NCBI RefSeq assembly: GCF_002838835.1
Contig: NZ_NHPP01000005.1
Location: 124,001-188,000 of the forward strand
Reading direction: 5' to 3'
Length of the DNA: 64,000 bases
Source of the DNA: Siphonobacter sp. SORGH_AS_0500
Lineage (GTDB): Bacteria > Bacteroidota > Bacteroidia > Cytophagales > Spirosomataceae
Below the pieces are notes generated by a model, which did not search any database, was not told the DNA's origin, and worked only from the letters and a program-made list of their open reading frames with translations. Below, in pieces: positions 46,672 through 57,443 of this stretch (position 1 is the first letter of the stretch; every line of letters starts with the position of its first letter). The translations under genes and the position numbers were made by a program.

Positions 46672-48765
46672 ATGAACATTGATAATCAAAGGTGGTATGC
46701 CCTTTCTGCCTTGCGACATTATCTTAGTATTTGCCTGATTTGTTTGCCTGCACTTATCTTTTTCAGTTGCCAATGGACCTCTACGGATCGGGTGGATCAC
46801 CCGAAACAGTGGCAGGCCTGGTTTGATCAGGTAGATAGTCTGGCCCGTCAAAAAGGCGTGCCCTATTCCATTCATTTGCTTGATTCATTAATGCAAACGC
46901 TACCCCAGCCAGGTGCAGGAGATCGAATCAAACATCTGAAAATTTTACGTCAACTGTATCAAAAAGATTCTAACTATTCCAAACAGGCTAGAAAAGCTAC
47001 GGATGAGCTGCTTTCTTTATTTAAATCACCTGACGTTCAGAAAAAATACCCCAGAGACTATGCCGACGCTTTACTTTTTAAAGGTGATGACTTACTTCAG
47101 CAACGACGGTATTCGGAAGTGTATCCGTACTATTTTGAGGGAAAACTGGTATTGATTGAAGCGGGTGAAACCTGTGAGTTGAGTAAATATTCCAGGCGTA
47201 TCGCTATGGTTTCCTATGGGGACAAAAAGTACCATCAGGCGATTGAGTACTACAAAAAGGAATTCGAGGAATTACAGAATTGCCAGCCGGATGCAGGTTT
47301 TGAGTTAACCTTTGTAGAGAAACAGGGCAGTCTGGATAATATCGGTTTGAGTTATCGCCAGTTGGGTGATCTGGACAGTGCTCTCTATTACTATGACCGG
47401 GCGTTGGCATATATCCAGCAGGAAGAAAAAAATTACCCCAACCAGCAGCAGTTCATGTCGCTGGCCAAGGTAGTGGTGATGAGTAATCAGGCAGATGCCT
47501 ATATGGCTAAAAAAGATTACAGCCGAGCCGAAACAATGTTTATAGCCTGCATTGATACTAATTACAGGCTAGGTTCAGACATTGAGAACGCTCAATTGTC
47601 ACAGCTTAGTTTAATTGAACTGTACCTTAAAAATAAAGCCTACCCCAAGGTTCATAAGGAACTTCAAAAACTAGCGGAGTCACTGTCGCGTTACCCCAGC
47701 CGTGAGGTCAGTTTTGAATATCAGAAAATTAGCGGTCGGTATCAGTATGAACAGAAAAATTACGAGACCGCCGCTCACCATCTGATGAGTTATATCGGTT
47801 ACAGCGATGAAAATGAGCGGGAGGAACGCAAAGGATTAAGACTAGACATCAGCCAAAGCATGGCCCAGACCGAGCGGGATTATGAGCTTGCTCTGAACAA
47901 ACAACGGGATCGATTACAGGAATTATCGCTCGCCATCATCCTTCTGGTTACCTTAACGATTCTGAGTATTGCTTTTTTAGTCTACCGAAACTGGAAAAAT
48001 GCCCAGCGTAACGTTGCTGAGCTAACCTTACTTAATGAAGAAATTGCCCGGCAAAATACGGTAATGATAGATACCGTGAAAGCCCTGGAAGAAAGTCAGC
48101 AGCAGAACCAGCAGATGATGAAAATTGTGGCACACGATCTTCGAAACCCTATTGGAGCCGTACATTCCGCCACTCAGCTCTTACTGTATGATGGACATTA
48201 CACCGAAGAGCAACTTGAATTACTTAACCTGATTCAGACCGCCTCCATGAATGCCACCAGCCTGATTAGCCAATTGTTACAGGTGAACGTCAACGCGAAT
48301 CAGGATATTCAGAAAGAAGAGGTTCAGCTTCGTGAGCTATTAAGTTCCAGCGTTAATATGCTGCGTCATAAAGCAGACGATAAACAGCAGATCATTTCCC
48401 TGAACACACCGGAGGTAACCATTCGGGCTGACCGGGAAAAAGTATTTCGGGTGATCGGGAACTTGCTGGGAAATGCCATTAAGTTTAGTGACGTGGGTGA
48501 AACCATTCACATAACGGTTGAGGAGCTCCCGCATGACGTTATCATTTCCGTGCAGGATCGGGGTATTGGCATTCCTGAATCTTTACAGAAGCATATTTTC
48601 GAGTTCTTCACCACCGCCAAACGAGCGGGCACCTCAGGGGAGCAGCCTTTTGGCTTAGGCCTCGCCATTTGCCGACAAATCGTAATGGCTCACGGAGGAC
48701 AAATCTGGTTTAACAGTATTGAGAATCAGGGCACCCAGTTTTTCGTAAAGTTACCCAAAGCGTAG
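46672..48765 (+). CDS. TPR-containing membrane sensor histidine kinase
   Basis: A 697-residue signal transducer. The N-terminus has a hydrophobic segment ending in FFSC, either a lipobox-like signal or an anchor. Residues about 60-400 are tetratricopeptide repeats (QAIEYYKKEFEEL, GLSYRQLGDLDSALYYYDRAL). A membrane helix at about 416-440 is followed by a coiled coil and a kinase core: phosphoacceptor His near 487 in IVAHDLRNPIG, N-box NLLGNAIKFSD, and GFGLGLAICRQIV-type G2 box. No receiver or regulator gene adjoins it, so it is an orphan kinase. The signal sensed is unknown. Confidence 0.9.
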   Translation: MNIDNQRWYALSALRHYLSICLICLPALIFFSCQWTSTDRVDHPKQWQAWFDQVDSLARQKGVPYSIHLLDSLMQTLPQPGAGDRIKHLKILRQLYQKDSNYSKQARKATDELLSLFKSPDVQKKYPRDYADALLFKGDDLLQQRRYSEVYPYYFEGKLVLIEAGETCELSKYSRRIAMVSYGDKKYHQAIEYYKKEFEELQNCQPDAGFELTFVEKQGSLDNIGLSYRQLGDLDSALYYYDRALAYIQQEEKNYPNQQQFMSLAKVVVMSNQADAYMAKKDYSRAETMFIACIDTNYRLGSDIENAQLSQLSLIELYLKNKAYPKVHKELQKLAESLSRYPSREVSFEYQKISGRYQYEQKNYETAAHHLMSYIGYSDENEREERKGLRLDISQSMAQTERDYELALNKQRDRLQELSLAIILLVTLTILSIAFLVYRNWKNAQRNVAELTLLNEEIARQNTVMIDTVKALEESQQQNQQMMKIVAHDLRNPIGAVHSATQLLLYDGHYTEEQLELLNLIQTASMNATSLISQLLQVNVNANQDIQKEEVQLRELLSSSVNMLRHKADDKQQIISLNTPEVTIRADREKVFRVIGNLLGNAIKFSDVGETIHITVEELPHDVIISVQDRGIGIPESLQKHIFEFFTTAKRAGTSGEQPFGLGLAICRQIVMAHGGQIWFNSIENQGTQFFVKLPKA

Positions 48766-48777
48766 ACCCTGAACAGC

Positions 48778-48811
48778 AAAACCCGGTAACGTTGAGGTTA
48801 CCGGGTTTTTT
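48778..48811. terminator. Bidirectional terminator between convergent genes
   Basis: AAAACCCGGTAAC pairs with GTTACCGGGTTTT around a six-base loop, with A and T runs on opposite sides. It serves both the kinase gene and the Oar-like receptor gene. Confidence 0.88.
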
Positions 48812-48830
48812 CTATCGAAAGTAGAAATGC

Positions 48831-51800
48831 CTAGAAACTGTAACGGGCTCCCAATTGAATCTGGTAAGGATTACCGGAGGGATTGACCACACCCGCCGTA
48901 TTTACCCGGTAGTTAAAGCGTTGAGCGGTCCGGTCGAAGCCAGGAATGGCAGCATTTCCATTGGCCGCGGGTACGCCTAAACCGTATAAGGTCTGATTTC
49001 CAAACGTCTTCGTAACTCCCCAATTCTTATTCAGTAGGTTAGCGAAGTTAAATACGTCGGCAGAGATTTCCAGAGCGTGGTTTTTGTAGAGCTTAAATTT
49101 CTTGTTGGCCCGTACATCAAACGTACCAAAGAAACCGTTGATACCCCCGTTACGCTCGGCAATTTTACCTTCGTATTTGAGAATATAATCCTTGATGCTT
49201 TGACTTGCGTCTGGGTTATCCAAAATGGACTGAAGACCCGCACGCACGTTCTGGGGAACTTCTCCATTGGAACGGTTGAAGATAAACGCCAGATCGTTGG
49301 TACCTACGAAGTCGCCGTTATTATTGGCACCCGAAAGCATGGAGTAACGCGTACCTCCAATACCTGAGTAACGAACACCAATCGTAATGCCCAAGAACGA
49401 AGGAGAAGTCGCCGCTAATACTACTTTGCTACGGAAATGGTTATCTGAATAAGTCATTCGACTCAAATCCCGTGGATCATCTTTCACGGGTAATGAAAGC
49501 GTTGCCGTGTTGGCTACGTTACCATTGTAGGAAGTATTATCACGAGCATCATTCCAGGTGTAGCTCAGTGTAATTTCTCCGTCTTTGAAGTATTGATACG
49601 TTGCGTCGGCAACAAAAGCAAACTGATTTACTTTGCCCTGACTGTTTAATTCCAGCACGCGACCCAATTTCTTGCTGATCCGTCCTTCTAACCAGTCGGG
49701 TACTCCAGACTCAGGCATGGTGCTCAAAGGTACGTACACGCCCCGGTTATCTTCATTCGCTAAACGGAAGAGAGGATCAGCCACCATGTTACGATCAACG
49801 TACATGTAGTTGTTACGTCCCAATGACATATATCCAGCGATTCCTACGCGAAACTTGTCCGTAATGAAGTGGCTATAGGAAATGTTTGCTTTGTACAATA
49901 CCGGAATACGAGCGTCTGGAGCATTCGTGTTAATAGTCGGTAACTGGAACTGAGCCAGACTTGGAATGCTTGAGAAGTTATTGCGGTAGGCGTTAAAGTC
50001 TGGTGTTGGGATATTCGGAGAACGTACATCCACCGTCGCCAGGTGTTTTCCATCAAATGTCAGGTTATTAATCACCATGTAGTTATTGATGTCAGAGGCG
50101 AAAATACCGGCTCCAAAACGGACGAAGTCTTTATGATTTTCGTTGACATCCCAGGTAAACTGAGCCCGGGGCTGCACCACGAAAGCCTTCAGTTTATGAT
50201 CCGTACGGATGCCCAGCTCGTCAAACACAGTCTGGTTGAAAGGCGATGAAGGGTAATAGGTATAATCCAAACGCAAACCAGCTGTCATGTCTAGCCCCCG
50301 AGCTAACTTCGTCTCCATCTGTCCATAAATACCAGCGTTTAACGTATTCCCGGTTACTCCCCAATCACTCATCAAAGGTACTTCCCGGTAATAGCGGTAA
50401 GGCTTGAGATCGTTAAAATTCTGTAAAGCCGTTGTCCCTGCCTTGGTATCCACGTTATAATGGAAACGTCCATTGACTTCGCTACCATACACCGAATAGG
50501 CGTTCGTATACATCAGGTCCAGTCCAAAGGTGTATTGAACCTTATCCGTGTTGTAGTAAAGGTTATCAACCAGTTGAATAACGTTGTTCTTGAAAGATTC
50601 CTGAGCAAACCGGTGCCCGCCCATCTGAATAGCCGTCGTTACAGTTCTTCCATCGCTTAACTTGGATGGAACGTTTTCAACAATGGCCCGAGGAATGTTA
50701 GCCGCCGGTAACTGATCGCCAGGGCTACTTTTCTGATAGGTATATAAATGCTGTACTTTTAATTCATTCGTAATTTTAGGATTCAGCGAACTACGCAGCG
50801 TCGCCAGAAAACTGTTATCCCAGTTCAGGTCATTCCCGTAGGACTCATACAGGTTGATGGCCGTATTATCAGCCAATCCCAGTTTGTTCAGATCGTAAGT
50901 AAAGTTATTACGAACCGTCAACAGGTGCTTGTTATTGATTTGCCAGTCAATACGGGCAAAAGCAGCGTCTGAACCACGTTTTTTATCGAACGTACCGTAT
51001 TGAGACCCGTTCTGGACATGCCGTATTTATTCTGGGCAATGGCAATGTATTGATCCAGTGTAGCCGTTGTTACGTTGAAACGGTTTTCATCCGCGGGAGA
51101 CTGAATGTCGGCAATTACCAGCGGACGTGAGTCTTGTTGGTGATCCCAAACGAGGAAGAAGTGTAATTTATCTTTAATGATCGGACCGCCTAATGAAAAA
51201 CCATACTGATTCGTCGAGAAAGGAACATTCCGACGGTTACCACGAATGTCATACGGGCTCGACAGCCAGTTGGCCCGGGTATAGTTAAAGATACTTCCCG
51301 TAAATTTGTTCGTACCCGATTTGGTTACCGCACTGACGGTACCACCCCCGGCCCGGCCGAAAGTTACGTCGTACTGGTTAGTCACTACTTTAAATTCCCG
51401 AACGGCTTCAATCGAGATAGAATAAGGAGCACCGCTTCGGCTAGTGGTAGCACCCGCAGAAGTCGGGTTCTTTGCGGTCATCCCGTCAATCGTATAATTT
51501 GTGGAAGAACCTAACTGACCCGACAGGTTACTTCCCCGGCTCAGGGGCGACAAATCCGTTAATGAAGTAAAATTTCGGCCATTGACGGGTAACGCTAGCA
51601 TGGCTTTGGCAGAAACAGCCGTTGCCGTACCAATGTCTTCAATTTTATTTTTCAGACCAGAAGCCACCACCTGAACTACTTCCAGGCTTTGCTCTTTCTC
51701 CTGAACGGTCAGGTTTACACGCACAGCGTCGCCCTGGTTTAGCATGTACCCCGAGCGTTTTTGCTCGCCATATCCTACGAAGGTTGCACTCACGTCGTAA

Positions 51801-52036
51801 GGACCACCCAGGGGTAGTTCTTTGAAGGAATATTCCCCTTTCGCATTCGTAACCGTTCCGGTCGTAAAACCCGTAGAGAGGTTTTTGATCGTTACTGTTG
51901 CCCCGGGGAGAGGCATATTTTCTTTTTCTGAGATGACCCCGGAGATCGAGGCCTGAGTAGTTTGGGCAAGCAGAGGCTGGCAAAACCAGCACGAGCCCCA
52001 CACGAGTAATAGGACAGCAAATAAACTGTTTTTCAT
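48831..52036 (-). pseudogene. Oar-like TonB-dependent receptor, broken by one missing base
   Basis: A large outer membrane protein of about 1068 residues in two frames: 50918-52036 (N-terminal 372 aa) and 48831-50921 (C-terminal 696 aa). One base added near 51005 (GGTCTC to GGTTCTC on the minus strand) restores GSQYGTFDKKRGSDAAF and the barrel without a gap. The signal peptide ends LLAQ. A carboxypeptidase-regulatory-like domain (GVISEKENMPLPGATVTIKN) precedes a plug with the Oar traits NYTIDGMTAKNP, VREFKVVTNQYD and GGGTVSAVTKSGTN. The C-terminus LGARYSF is a proper barrel end. Oar-type receptors have been linked to peptide or protein uptake and export. Likely functional, with a sequencing indel. 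Confidence 0.88.
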
Positions 52037-52488
52037 ATAGCGGGAATTTGAAAGAAATTTCCCGCAAAGAGACTACAGCAATATGACCTAGGTATTAAGG
52101 CCGCATTACGAAATAATATAATAATTACACATATTATATCAACTAAAGAATTAGTTGTCTTAGCAAATCTCAACTATCTCTTTACATTGAGTTAATATTC
52201 ACTACTAGCGAAAAAAAGTATACTTTCAGGAAACAAGTTCTCGAAGGTAGCAAGAGACGTTTTGTGGAGTGATACGGTATTTGCCCCCGCAGTCGCTCGG
52301 CTCTAGCCGAGTGACGCTGTAGTCTGGTAGGCCTCTGGCCGATGGCTGCAAGCTTGTTTTTGTTCGGGAAAGATGTTCTGTGGCCCGCTGATCGTCGCAC
52401 CATACCGGCCAGAAGTCTATAGTCAGTTGTTAGAGCCGAACGACTACGGGGGACAATAAATGTTTTAAAGACAAAGCTAGATTCTTAC
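52037..52488. other. Intergenic region upstream of the Oar-like receptor
   Basis: No gene is supported in 452 bases. It contains an exact consensus promoter match facing the receptor (52472-52500) and a GC-rich hairpin group (52290-52345). The rest, near the receptor, is AT-rich. Confidence 0.55.
52290..52345. repeat. GC-rich hairpin group in a leader or intergenic region
   Basis: An interrupted palindrome centred on CTCGGCT/AGCCGAG at 52290-52319 is followed by a GGCC..GGCC unit near 52330. It resembles the short dispersed hairpins found elsewhere in the window but is not an exact copy. Confidence 0.45.
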
Positions 52489-52500
52489 TCATGGAACCAA
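52472..52500 (-). promoter_or_regulatory. Consensus promoter facing the Oar-like receptor
   Basis: On the minus strand, TTG at 52500-52498, an 18-base spacer and TAGCTTTG at 52479-52472 match the consensus exactly. The -33 lies in the last codons of the upstream flavoprotein gene. The transcript would have a leader of about 430 bases, or could be a separate small RNA. A chance match is possible. Confidence 0.4.
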
Positions 52501-53940
52501 CTTTCGGTTTTCCTTAATCTTAAACACATCTGCTAAGGCCCGCTTGGCGGCGTGATACCCGCACATGCCATGCACGCCCCCGCCCGGTGGCGTGGAAGAA
52601 GAGCAGATGTATAACCCTTTTCTGGAAGTACGGTAGGGCGAGAGTCGCAGGGCCGGACGGGTAAATAACTGACCAATGTCCAGAATTCCGCCATTAATAT
52701 CACCACCGATGTAGTTAGGATTATACGCTTCCATTTCGGCGGTATTAAACGTATGGCGGGCTAGAATCCGGTCTTTGAAACCCGGAGCAAAGCGTTCGAT
52801 CTGATTTTCGATTACTGCCGTACGATCCAGCGTAGAACCGTGCGGAACGTGGCAATAGCCCCAAGCCGTGTGTTTTCCTTCGGGTGCCCGCGAAGCGTCA
52901 TATTGACTTTGCTGAGCCAGTAGCACAAAAGGGTTATCGGGGTGTTTGCCTTCGGAACTTAGTTTTTCCGTATACGTAATCTCTTCAAGCGTATTACCTA
53001 GATGAAGCGTTCCGGCTTTTCGGCATTCGGCATTTTTAAAAGGAATCGGTTCATCCAATGCCCAGTCTACTTTAAATACACCCATGCCGTAACGATACCG
53101 ACTCAACTGATTTCGATACAAAGACGAAAATTCGTGTCCCGCAATTTTCAAAAGCTGCTTTGGTGTAATATCGAATAAAACGGCATGACTCGAAGGCAGC
53201 TGCTTCAGAGAAGTAACATAAAAATTGGTTTGAATCTTTCCGCCAATCGATTCAAAGTAAGCCCCCAATGCCTTGGCAATGGATGCTGAGCCTCCTTTGG
53301 GAATGGGCCAGCCGCGTAAATGTCCCGCCGTCAATAATACCAGACCAATCGCCGACGTCGTCCAGTTACTCAAGGGTTGAATGGCATGAGCGGCCATTCC
53401 GGCCAGTAACCCCCTCCCCTGCTGACTTTTAAAAAGTCCGCTAAACCAGGTGGCCGGAGGTAAAGCGTGTAAACCGAAACGGGCAAAATCAAAGGGATGC
53501 GAAGGGAAACCTAAAGGACCGAGGGTATCGACGGCTATTTTCGGCCATACTTTCGTGAGAAAACGGGCCATGGTTGCATAACGCTCCTGATCTTCTGCTA
53601 ACGTCTCAGCCGTTTTTTCAATGGAATGATAGAGAACAGCGGGGTTACCCTGATCAAAAGGATGAGCCGCCGCCACTTCAGGATACACGTATTCCAGACC
53701 GAATTTTTCGAGCGGTAAGGTATTGAAGAACGGCGAGCCTGCCGCCAGGGGATGAATGGCCGAGCAAATGTCGTGTTTAAAACCGGGCAGGGTTAACTCC
53801 TGCGTGCGAAGTCCGCCCCCAATCATCGATTTTCCTTCCACCACCAGAACCGAAAGTCCTGCTTCCTGCAAGGTAATCGCTGCCGCCAGTCCATTCGGCC
53901 CTGAACCCACCACTACCGCATCGAAATCTCTTTTTGTCAT
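52489..53940 (-). CDS. CrtI/phytoene-desaturase-like FAD-dependent oxidoreductase
   Basis: A 483-residue flavoprotein. The N-terminal dinucleotide motif is VVGSGPNGLAAAITLQEAG followed by the Glu of VLVVEGKSMIGGGLRT. The C-terminal FAD-contacting segment is SSSTPPGGGVHGMCGYHAA. The fold is that of phytoene desaturases and related amine-oxidase-like enzymes, but no carotenoid genes are near, so the substrate is unknown. No signal peptide is visible. It is the last gene of the redox operon, 13 bases after the SoxC-like gene, which suggests it acts on the same compound or its product. Confidence 0.82.
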   Translation of the reverse strand: MTKRDFDAVVVGSGPNGLAAAITLQEAGLSVLVVEGKSMIGGGLRTQELTLPGFKHDICSAIHPLAAGSPFFNTLPLEKFGLEYVYPEVAAAHPFDQGNPAVLYHSIEKTAETLAEDQERYATMARFLTKVWPKIAVDTLGPLGFPSHPFDFARFGLHALPPATWFSGLFKSQQGRGLLAGMAAHAIQPLSNWTTSAIGLVLLTAGHLRGWPIPKGGSASIAKALGAYFESIGGKIQTNFYVTSLKQLPSSHAVLFDITPKQLLKIAGHEFSSLYRNQLSRYRYGMGVFKVDWALDEPIPFKNAECRKAGTLHLGNTLEEITYTEKLSSEGKHPDNPFVLLAQQSQYDASRAPEGKHTAWGYCHVPHGSTLDRTAVIENQIERFAPGFKDRILARHTFNTAEMEAYNPNYIGGDINGGILDIGQLFTRPALRLSPYRTSRKGLYICSSSTPPGGGVHGMCGYHAAKRALADVFKIKENRKLVP

Positions 53941-53953
53941 GTCTTAATTTTCC

Positions 53954-55192
53954 TTACCCATTCCTCAAAAGAACCCGGCCATCGGGCTTTAAAACCCAGC
54001 CCGTAATGGGATTAAAATGATAGCCCCCCTTACTTCCCCGGGCAGCGGCTAATGCTTTGTAGGTCGGTTGCTGGTAACCCGTTTCATCCGTTACCCGGCT
54101 TTGAATTTCCGTTTCGCGACCATCCCATTGCCAAAGGTAACGAAAGCCCGTATGAGCTTTGTCCAGGACAGGACCGCTGAGTTGAGCCGGATTCCAGCTT
54201 TTCCCGGCATCGGTACTGATTTCCACTTGCTGCACTTTTCCCCTTCCGCTCCAGGCGATGCCCCGAATTTCGATCCAGCCTTTTTGCACCTGAGCCGGAT
54301 AGGCTGGAAAAGTAATGATGGAACGGGCGTCGATATCAAAACTAAAGTAGCGGATTTTCCCGTCTTTCACGGGTTCGGTATACTTAGAGGTTTCCTCACG
54401 AGTCATGTACGGAGCATCCGAAAGCTCAATTCTCCGTAACCATTTGATACTCATGTTTCCTTCGTAGCCGGGTAGGAATAATCGGAAAGGATAGCCCTGC
54501 TCGGGACGAATCGCTTCGCCATTCTGAGCGTAGACAATCATGGCATCGTCCCACCCTTTCTGTATGGGAATACTACGGGTCATCACTGCCGCATCCGAAC
54601 CTTCGGCTAAAAACCAGGTTGCTTTCGGGTTCACGCCTACCTGTCGGAAAATCGTGGAAAGCATGACGCCCGTCCATTCGCTCTGGCTGGTTAGTCCACA
54701 AATATCCTGGGGGCTTAGTTTTTCGCTGCCGGAACGGAAGTTGCCCGAACATTCCAGAAAACAGATGCGGGAAACCGAAGGAAAACGTTTTAAATCTGCC
54801 AAGGTGAGCACGAGGGATTTTTCTACCATCCCGTGAATCACTAACTCATGTTTGGCCGGATCAATGGCTGGAACGCCGTTGTGGTTTCGCTCAAAGTGTA
54901 AATCTGAGGGAGTGATGGTGCCGAACAAATCCTGTAAAGGCGTTCTTGACGAAATGTCCGAAGGTTTTTTAACAAGTTTCTCGAATGCCGAACGAGTACC
55001 GACCTGCCCCGGTGGAACACCCGGTATTTTAGTAGGGTCTGTTAACTCCGCTTGTGTAACAGCAGCCTGAACGGCACTGGCAAAGGGAGCTTCGGCTAAA
55101 ACTACGGCGGCAGCGGCAGCTCCACCGAGCAGTTTTCGTCGGCTAACCTTGGTTTGCAGCAGCGTAGGTTTTTCTCCGGGTATTACTTTCAT
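53954..55192 (-). CDS. SoxC-like molybdopterin oxidoreductase (sulfite dehydrogenase family)
   Basis: A 412-residue periplasmic enzyme of the sulfite oxidase family. The N-terminus carries a twin-arginine signal (SRRKLLGGAAAAAVVLAEAP). The Moco-ligating cysteine is Cys148 in ICFLECSGNFRSG. The conserved LFLPGYEGNMSIKWLRRIEL stretch and the C-terminal Mo-co dimerisation domain (GKVQQVEISTDAGKSW) are present. SoxC with SoxD oxidises protein-bound sulfane sulfur in Sox systems. Here no SoxXA, SoxYZ or SoxB is present, so the substrate may differ. It lies six bases from the cytochrome gene. Confidence 0.88.
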   Translation of the reverse strand: MKVIPGEKPTLLQTKVSRRKLLGGAAAAAVVLAEAPFASAVQAAVTQAELTDPTKIPGVPPGQVGTRSAFEKLVKKPSDISSRTPLQDLFGTITPSDLHFERNHNGVPAIDPAKHELVIHGMVEKSLVLTLADLKRFPSVSRICFLECSGNFRSGSEKLSPQDICGLTSQSEWTGVMLSTIFRQVGVNPKATWFLAEGSDAAVMTRSIPIQKGWDDAMIVYAQNGEAIRPEQGYPFRLFLPGYEGNMSIKWLRRIELSDAPYMTREETSKYTEPVKDGKIRYFSFDIDARSIITFPAYPAQVQKGWIEIRGIAWSGRGKVQQVEISTDAGKSWNPAQLSGPVLDKAHTGFRYLWQWDGRETEIQSRVTDETGYQQPTYKALAAARGSKGGYHFNPITGWVLKPDGRVLLRNG

Positions 55193-55198
55193 GACGTA

Positions 55199-55762
55199 CT
55201 AGCGAATAATGGGCCCACCCCTACGATCATCGAGGATGTACCTTTTCAGGGCGGGCATCTGAACTGCCGGAAGCGTTTGAGCGTTCAGTTCGGTTCCGGG
55301 TTTGATTACCCGATTGGCTTCGAGCAGGAAGGCAGTTAAACTGTATACTTCCTCGTCCGTCAGCGTTCCGGGCTGATTAAAAGGCATGGCCCGGCGAATG
55401 TAATCGAACACCGTCGTGGCGTAAGGCCAGTAATTCCCAATGGCTTTTCCTTGAGATGAATCGGTCGAAACTAATCGGTCATTCGGCCCTTCCACGCCCG
55501 TCACGCCATGACAGGCCGCACATTTCTGAGCAAAAATGGATTTCCCCTTTTGAGCCGTCCCCGAACCTTTAGGTAAACCCTTGCCATCGGGTCTTATGTC
55601 GATGTCCCAGCGTTGAATATCCGCCGGAGTGGCCAGGCGACCGAAATTGAAAATAGTATCTGATGTGAACACTCCCCCAGACGATGGCTTTGAAAAAGAT
55701 CCAAAGCCACTCGCCCATCCAAGGATCAGTATCGACAAAGTAATTTTGAAAACTGCGTTCAT
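55199..55762 (-). CDS. SoxD-like periplasmic cytochrome c
   Basis: A 187-residue exported c-type cytochrome, electron acceptor for the adjacent molybdoenzyme. A signal or anchor helix opens the protein. The haem motif CAACH is at residues 81-85. The segment NYWPYATTVFDYIRRAMPF, followed by GTLTDEEVYSLTAFLL, is characteristic of SoxD, with the Met of RRAMPF the likely axial ligand. It is short relative to two-haem SoxD proteins and has a single haem. The spacing to its neighbours is three and six bases. Confidence 0.88.
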   Translation of the reverse strand: MNAVFKITLSILILGWASGFGSFSKPSSGGVFTSDTIFNFGRLATPADIQRWDIDIRPDGKGLPKGSGTAQKGKSIFAQKCAACHGVTGVEGPNDRLVSTDSSQGKAIGNYWPYATTVFDYIRRAMPFNQPGTLTDEEVYSLTAFLLEANRVIKPGTELNAQTLPAVQMPALKRYILDDRRGGPIIR

Positions 55763-55765
55763 ACA

Positions 55766-57438
55766 TTAATCGTACTTACCCGCTTTTAAGGTACTTTCCG
55801 AGAGAGCATACTTGCGATTCACCCGATCTAACACCACCTGAATGGAATCTTTGTTTTCGTCAATGCCCTTTAAAATTACCCGGTTCCCACCGTTAATGGC
55901 TGAGTAATGTAAAATCATGCGTTTACGAAGGGGAGCCTGAGCTTTCACGGTGCCGTTGTTACTCTGATCCCAGCCCACGAATTTGGTGCTTTCCTTTCCG
56001 GGTTCCTCGGCCTCGGTAACCATGCCGCGAGTCCGACGGGTTGAACGGGCCAACGGATGTATTTTTTCGTCTTCCGAACCAATGATTTTACGAGTCTCCG
56101 CCGAAATCCAGGGATCTTCTGCGGGTTTTTCCTTCCGATCCGAACGAGCCGCTTTTCCTTCAATCTCACGGGTTTCGCGGTTTTGTCTTCCCCGATTTTT
56201 ATCTTGTAAATACAGCACTTTATTCACGGTATCGACTTCGTAATAGAAGACGCGTTGCCCTCCCGCTACGCCCGTTAATTCAAAGGTTCGGTTAATGTCC
56301 CGCATGGGCGATCCGCCGCCATTGGATAAATCCAGATCGACCGGACGGTTGACTTTAAAGGTCAAAGAGGTCCATTTCTCGAACGTAACCTGTTGCCAGC
56401 GAACGCTGTCTAGAGGAGAATAAGGAATAACCTGATTGTTAACCTTGAATTCGGTTACGTTGTAATTACCCCGTAACTCCGAAATGCCTTTTAAAGCGGG
56501 CTGTTTATAAGGATCATAGAGGAAGTTTACGCCTTGTAAATAGAAGAACCAAACGATGAACACGCCGATTACACCCGTTTTTAAAAGCACTCGACTCCAT
56601 TTCTGCCAGGGTTTATTGAACGTGGGGTAATAATGTACGGGAATGGTTAATCGCTCTTTAATCAGCAGGTTATAAACCTTTGGAATGTCATAAATCAGTA
56701 AAAAAGCCGACAGTAACACGAAGTAAGAACTGTACACGTGAACGCCGCCGTCGTATTCAAAGTTAACAAAAACGATGTCGGCCAAGGCTCCAAAGAGTAA
56801 TACGGCCCCCCAGAAGGTAGTAGCCCGGAAGAATAACAGGGCTCCAGCCAGCACTTCCACCACTCCGGCGAAGACTCATACCAGGGCACAATACCGATGG
56901 ATAGCCAGTAAATTTTCTGAAGCGTTAGATCACCAAAATCCGTATTAAGCACGCCCAGCGAAGGGTAAGGCAGTTGCGTGGGGAACAGTTTAGTATACCC
57001 AAAACCGATGATACCAATACCAGCCCGGTAACGTACCACAACGCGAAGCCAGTAATAGAGCAGATTATATTCTTTGGGTTGCGGCTTTTTACGTTCGGCA
57101 ATGACGGTCCAAATACCGCCAACCACTACCGCAAAAATCAGGGTAATCACCCAGGTAGCATAACCGTTTAGGGTACTGCCAAAGATTTTATTACCAAAAA
57201 TATTGAGTCCTGAACCGAAACGGGCGATGTCGTAAAGATCCCGGTAATGCAGGCTGGTCCAGTCGAAGGTAAACAGGTCCTTGTACCAACCCGGATCATT
57301 CGGCAGTGAAATGCTCACAAAAAACACGAAAGCAACCCGGAACAGGAATTTCGTTAGCTTCGACCAGGGCTTGGGTGAAGCGGGCTGTTCAACCCAATTG
57401 ACCTGCGACGTGGGGGTTTCCAGAGGAAAAGATGACAT
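55766..57438 (-). pseudogene. DoxX-like membrane protein with charged insert, broken by one missing base
   Basis: About 557 residues in two frames: 56695-57438 (N-terminal) and 55766-56863. One T added near 56870 (TCTTCG to TCTTTCG on the minus strand) gives VPWYESFAGVVEVLAGALL, which matches the paralogue upstream. It has about seven membrane helices with the DoxX-type YWLRVVVRYRAGIGIIGFGYTKLFP core, then a beta-rich extracytoplasmic domain (YNVTEFKVNNQVIPYSPLDS to DSIQVVLDRVNRKYAL). Within that domain is an extra stretch of about 90-110 charged residues (RQNRETREIEGKAARSDRKE) absent from the paralogue. DoxD-type proteins pass electrons to quinones, but the role here is unproven. Probably functional. 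Confidence 0.8.
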
Positions 57439-57443
57439 GGCGT

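Noticed and set aside
52489..53940. Carotenoid biosynthesis gene (crtI)
   Set aside because: The fold fits, but there are no other carotenoid genes and the gene is locked into the SusCD redox operon, so the specific function is not supported.
53954..55762. Complete Sox thiosulfate oxidation cluster
   Set aside because: Only SoxC-like and SoxD-like proteins are present; SoxXA, SoxYZ and SoxB are absent from the window.
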